Part shown: one piece after another, positions 51,868-54,857 of the stretch
Position numbering within the stretch: the first letter of the stretch is position 1
Layout of the letters: every line of letters begins with the position of its first letter
From: an uncultured bacterium
GTDB lineage: Bacteria; Verrucomicrobiota; Verrucomicrobiia; Verrucomicrobiales; V1-33
NCBI GenBank assembly: GCA_903954065.1
Contig: CAJBME010000187.1
Location: 1-54,857 of the forward strand
DNA: 54,857 nucleotides
Direction: 5' to 3'
The notes under the pieces: generated by a model
Database searches by the model: none
What the model was told of the DNA's origin: nothing
The model's input: only the letters and a program-made list of their open reading frames with translations
Made by a program: the position numbers and the translations under genes

Positions 51868-53136
51868 TCACGCGGGCGCGTGTTTTTCCCGTCCATCCAG
51901 CAGGCTGGTGACGGTCAGATCGCCCATCACATTGATGGCGGTGCGGCATCGATCGAGGAACCAGTCGACGGTGAGCAGCAGTGGGATGTATTCGACGGGC
52001 AGTTTGACCGCGGTGAAGACGGCGATCATGGTGATGAGGCCGGCTTCCGGGATGCCGGCCGCGCCGACCGAGGCGACCACGGACATCAGGACGAGGAGGA
52101 TTTGGGCGCCTGGGCTGAGGTGTTGTCCGATCGCTTGGGCGATGAAAAGAGCGGCGACGGCTTCGTAGAGCGCGGTGCCGTCATTGTTCATCGATCCGCC
52201 CACCATGACGCCCAAGCCAGCATTGGCCGGACGGACGCCGAGTTTACTGACGGCACAGCGATAGGTGACGGGTAGCGTAGCGGTCGAGCTGGCGGTGGAA
52301 AATGCCACGGTCAACGCTTCGGAGGCGGATCTGAGGAAATGGACGGGACGGACCCACGAGCCGCGGCGGATCCGCACCAGGTAGAAACAAGCCTGGCAGA
52401 GCAGGGCGGTCAACACGGTCACGACAAACCACCCCATTGAAATCAAGGGCGACATTCCATGGGTGGCCACCACGGCCGCGACCACCGCACAGACAGCGAC
52501 TGGCACAATCTTGAACAACCAGTGGAGCAGGATCAGCAACAACTCGAAGGCGGTTTCGGCCGCCGCCACGAGGGCTTCGACATGGGCCGCTGGCGTGCCG
52601 CCCCGCTGCCGCAGCGTGCGCAATCCAGCCCCGAGGACGAGGGCCAGCAGAATGACGCCGATGATTTCATTCTCCCGAAATGGATCGATTAGATTTTTCG
52701 GGAACGATTTTAATACAAAATCGCGCCATGGATCGAAAGTCGGTTTTTCGGCGAGCGACTGAGCGGCGGCGGCGCTGGGGGCTGGGAGATTGGCGCCTTC
52801 TCCTGGTTTCAGGGTATTGGCCACGACCAGACCGATGATGATGGCGACGAGAGTATTGGTGGCGAGGAACCACAGCAGACGACCGCCGCTGCGGCCGCTG
52901 ACTTCGGCTCGAACCAAGGCCATCAAGATGGCAGTAAAGATGAGCGGGGTTGCTAGCAGCCGAAGTAATCCGAGAATCACTCCGGAAATACTTTTCAGAG
53001 CGGCCGCCCATTGGGCCGCTACGCTTGGTGAAGCGCCCAGTCGCAAGGCCAGACCCATGGCCAATCCGATCACCAGCGCGATCAGAATCCACGCCACCAT
53101 GGGCAGTGAGCGCCGGCCGGGAGATGGATCATTCAT
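51868..53136 (-). CDS. Dicarboxylate/amino acid:cation symporter (DAACS family, GltP/DctA type)
   Basis: A 422-residue protein from the ATG at 53136, usual for the family. Signature segments are SGVILGLLRLLATPLIFTAILMALVRAE, the serine-rich hairpin TVAFSTASSTATLPVT (HP1), GGSMNNDGTALYEAVAALFIAQAIG (the NMDGT-like motif of TM7, here NNDGT), ASVGAAGIPEAGLITMIAVF (HP2) and DWFLDRCRTAINVMGD (substrate-binding TM8). Members import glutamate, aspartate or C4-dicarboxylates with protons or sodium. A Pro/Ala/Ser-rich loop (about 114-135) is longer than usual. The gene is monocistronic. Confidence 0.92.
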   Translation of the reverse strand: MNDPSPGRRSLPMVAWILIALVIGLAMGLALRLGASPSVAAQWAAALKSISGVILGLLRLLATPLIFTAILMALVRAEVSGRSGGRLLWFLATNTLVAIIIGLVVANTLKPGEGANLPAPSAAAAQSLAEKPTFDPWRDFVLKSFPKNLIDPFRENEIIGVILLALVLGAGLRTLRQRGGTPAAHVEALVAAAETAFELLLILLHWLFKIVPVAVCAVVAAVVATHGMSPLISMGWFVVTVLTALLCQACFYLVRIRRGSWVRPVHFLRSASEALTVAFSTASSTATLPVTYRCAVSKLGVRPANAGLGVMVGGSMNNDGTALYEAVAALFIAQAIGQHLSPGAQILLVLMSVVASVGAAGIPEAGLITMIAVFTAVKLPVEYIPLLLTVDWFLDRCRTAINVMGDLTVTSLLDGREKHAPA

Positions 53137-53268
53137 CAAGAGTGGGGGCCGTACGCCGGAAATTTCAGTTTTGGAAAAAGTGGATTCAATCCACTCGATG
53201 AACGAAAAAATGGGAGAGGAAGAGGCTAGCGGAAAACTGGAGGAGGGAGCTGCCGAGGGGAGGAGCTG

Positions 53269-53288
53269 GCTATCAGTCGACTGATAGC
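53269..53288. terminator. Perfect 20-bp palindrome downstream of gspG
   Basis: GCTATCAGTCGACTGATAGC is identical to its reverse complement and lies 25 bp after the gspG stop on the minus strand and 133 bp before the symporter start. A longer imperfect stem (GAGCT ... AGCTC flanks) surrounds it. No T-tract follows, so it could be a terminator or RNA-end stabiliser, or a dimeric regulator site for the symporter gene. Confidence 0.45.
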
Positions 53289-53312
53289 AGCCATTAGCTC
53301 TGAGCCATCAGC

Positions 53313-53936
53313 CTACCAGTTTTTGATCCAAGCTTTTTCGGTCTCATCTTCACCACCAAACGACCACAGATCATAGGTGGTGGGATTGTTGTACTTTGAT
53401 TTTAAGTCGTCGTAATTCCCGGCATTGCGCGGGTCCTGCGGCGGCGGCACTTTGTACTGGAACGGGACGCCGAAACCGTCGGCGATGAAGTATTTTCCGT
53501 CCGCTTGGCGCGAAATGCGTTGGCTGCCATTGGGATCAGCGTCGGCCCAATAAACGGGGAGATCGCGCATCGATCCTGCTTGACCTTGGGATCCGGTGTC
53601 ACCGTCCTCGATGGCGTCATCACCGTCAGCGGTCAGGGCTTGGTACAGGGTGATGGCTCCGCCCATGGAATAATTGTTGCCCCGAACGGTGGTCATGATG
53701 GCTTCACTGCCGTCCTTGGGACGGGGGTAGCCTCCGTTATCCCCTTTATAACGTTCGAGATGCAGTTCCAGCGCTTTCATATACGCCTTTGTCTTCTCCC
53801 GGTTGGAAGTGCGATTGGCGTGCCCCATGGCGACGATCGAGAGCGAAGCCAGCAGGGCGATGATGCTGATGACGACGAGAATCTCGACCATCGTAAAGCC
53901 ATGAGACCGTGGCCTGGCGGGTGACTGGATATACAT
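53313..53936 (-). CDS. gspG: Type II secretion major pseudopilin GspG-like
   Basis: A 207-residue prepilin with the signal SHG^FTMVEILVVISIIALLASLSIVAM, glutamate at +5. The mature part resembles GspG: an N-terminal helix (KTKAYMKALELHLERYKGDNGGYP, where residues after the helix match the GYPR consensus), and a C-terminal region with GKYFIADGFGVPFQYKVPPPQDPRN and YDLWSFGGEDE, the calcium-binding loop and DxWS/GxD-type ending of GspG. It is longer than typical GspG (about 140) owing to a middle insertion. It follows gspF in the canonical order. Confidence 0.88.
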   Translation of the reverse strand: MYIQSPARPRSHGFTMVEILVVISIIALLASLSIVAMGHANRTSNREKTKAYMKALELHLERYKGDNGGYPRPKDGSEAIMTTVRGNNYSMGGAITLYQALTADGDDAIEDGDTGSQGQAGSMRDLPVYWADADPNGSQRISRQADGKYFIADGFGVPFQYKVPPPQDPRNAGNYDDLKSKYNNPTTYDLWSFGGEDETEKAWIKNW

Positions 53937-54018
53937 GTGAAACGGGAATGAGTGGGGGTGGAGGCTCTGCCGCGCCCGCCTGTGCAGGCGTGGCGGCGGC
54001 TGGAGTGGCTGAAGAGGA

Positions 54019-54857
54019 TTATTGCTGCAGCTTTTGAATGATTTTCACCAATGGCAAGAAGAGCGCCAGCACGATGACCCCGACGATCAACGCGAGGAAT
54101 ACGATCATGATGGGCTCGAGGAGCGAAGTGAGCGCGGCGACCGAGTTATCGACTTCATCGTCATAGACGTCGGCGATTTTCAGAAGCATTTCTGGCAGCT
54201 GACCGGTTTCTTCACCGACGTCGACCATCGAGATGACCATGGCGGGGAAGACCTTACTCGCTTCCAGCGGGGCGACCATCGATTCACCTTCCCGGACGGC
54301 GTCGTGCACCTTAGTAATGGCGTCGGCCACTACGACGTTGCCCGACGTATCGCGGGTGATGTTGAGAGCCTGCAAGATGGGCACGCCGGAGGTGACCAAG
54401 GTGCCCAAGGTACGGCTGAACCGCGAGATGGCACTTTTCCGCTGGATGTCACCGAAGACAGGCAGATTGAGTTTGAGGCGGTCAACCACCTGACGTCCTT
54501 TGACGGTGGAAGTGAACGCTTTGAACGCAAAGCCAAGAGCAAAGGCGCCCATGATGAGGAGCAATCCGTTCGGGAGAACGAGCGGCCTTTCAATGAGCCA
54601 GCCCGACGCCCCGGTGACAATGCGGGTGATGAGTGGCAGCGGCTCTTCGGCCCCGAGCATTTCTTCGAAAATCTTTTTGAATTTCGGAACGATGAAAAGC
54701 AACAGGAAGAAGACGATGGCGACCGCGATGAACATGACGATCACCGGATAAACCATCGCGGAGACGATCTTGTTCTTCAACTTCTGCGCTTTTTCCTGGT
54801 ATTCGGCCAGACGGTTGAGCACTACTTCGAGTACCCCGCCGAGTTCCCCGGCCTTCA
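54019..54857 (-). CDS. gspF: Type II secretion inner-membrane protein GspF-like (5' end outside window)
   Basis: The last 279 codons of a GspF/PilC protein; the frame is open to the right edge. Visible are the C-terminal end of the first T2SSF domain (AGELGGVLEVVLNRLAEYQEKAQKLKN), membrane segment IVMFIAVAIVFFLLLFIVPKFKKIFEEM, the second T2SSF domain starting SAISRFSRTLGTLVTSGVPILQALN, the family hallmark MVDVGEETGQLPEMLLKIADVYDDEVDNSV, and the final helix IVFLALIVGVIVLALFLPLVKI. It is the canonical partner of the downstream gspG, separated by 82 bp. It belongs to a different locus from the 11-12.3 kb paralogue. Confidence 0.93.
   Translation of the reverse strand, partial: KAGELGGVLEVVLNRLAEYQEKAQKLKNKIVSAMVYPVIVMFIAVAIVFFLLLFIVPKFKKIFEEMLGAEEPLPLITRIVTGASGWLIERPLVLPNGLLLIMGAFALGFAFKAFTSTVKGRQVVDRLKLNLPVFGDIQRKSAISRFSRTLGTLVTSGVPILQALNITRDTSGNVVVADAITKVHDAVREGESMVAPLEASKVFPAMVISMVDVGEETGQLPEMLLKIADVYDDEVDNSVAALTSLLEPIMIVFLALIVGVIVLALFLPLVKIIQKLQQ

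Noticed and set aside
1..54857. tRNA, rRNA or riboswitch genes
   Set aside because: No cloverleaf with a GTTCRA-type T-loop, no rRNA-like segments and no recognised riboswitch core were seen when reading the intergenic gaps; a covariance-model search would be needed to exclude them fully.

Overview
The window is a GC-rich bacterial chromosome segment, most likely from the phylum Verrucomicrobiota. That is inferred from content: a pilus-like operon with pilin-like proteins resembling the Verru_Chthon cassette, a very large secreted lamin-tail/CotH/beta-helix protein, a TMEM14-type small membrane protein, and many secreted proteins of kinds common in that phylum. I see no rRNA, tRNA, CRISPR array or intact insertion sequence. 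Most genes start without a purine-rich Shine-Dalgarno sequence, and many have a pyrimidine-rich leader instead.

Layout. 1-2.9 kb: the end of an Rpn-type nuclease gene, a LytS/LytTR two-component pair and a small basic protein. 3-7.5 kb: a class V aminotransferase, a lone EboE-type TIM-barrel protein, an exported metallophosphoesterase and an SDR oxidoreductase. 7.6-10.9 kb: a tightly coupled trio of TMEM14-like protein, membrane-anchored GH75 chitosanase-like protein and MFS transporter. 11-19.6 kb (minus strand): a nine-gene type IV pilus/type II secretion-like operon reading PilT-like ATPase, PilM-, PilN-, PilO- and PilP-like proteins, pilin-like, PilX-like, pilin-like, PilC/GspF. 19.8-24.1 kb: an RND efflux adaptor and pump. 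24.2-27.5 kb: E1-alpha, E1-beta and E2 of a 2-oxoacid dehydrogenase, without E3. 27.6-33.7 kb: a small exported protein and the 1755-residue surface protein. 33.9-34.6 kb: an inverted-repeat-bounded element holding three tandem 203-bp units, with a solitary relative at 51.6 kb. 34.7-38.6 kb: an AsmA-like protein and a WalJ-type metallohydrolase. 38.6-42.6 kb: grpE, dnaJ and a ferritin-like(DUF455)/ATP-grasp fusion, apparently one operon. 42.8-44.7 kb: an S4 RNA-binding protein gene with an internal stop, then a conserved protein of unknown function. 44.9-46.5 kb: Fic protein, a small antitoxin-like protein and a truncated Doc toxin. 46.7-51.4 kb: three overlapping genes for an S9 peptidase, a duplicated zincin and a TauE/SafE permease. 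51.4-51.8 kb: repeats. 51.9-54.9 kb: a dicarboxylate/amino-acid symporter and part of a second, T2SS-type gspF-gspG locus.

Functional themes are envelope and secretion (two pilin/secretion loci, RND efflux, AsmA-like protein, large exported proteins), polymer and peptide breakdown (GH75, S9 peptidase, zincin) and central metabolism. The strongest candidates for something undescribed are the 203-bp repeat element, the DUF455/ATP-grasp fusion beside grpE-dnaJ, the duplicated zincin whose second copy has lost its catalytic motif, and the S4 gene interrupted by one stop codon.
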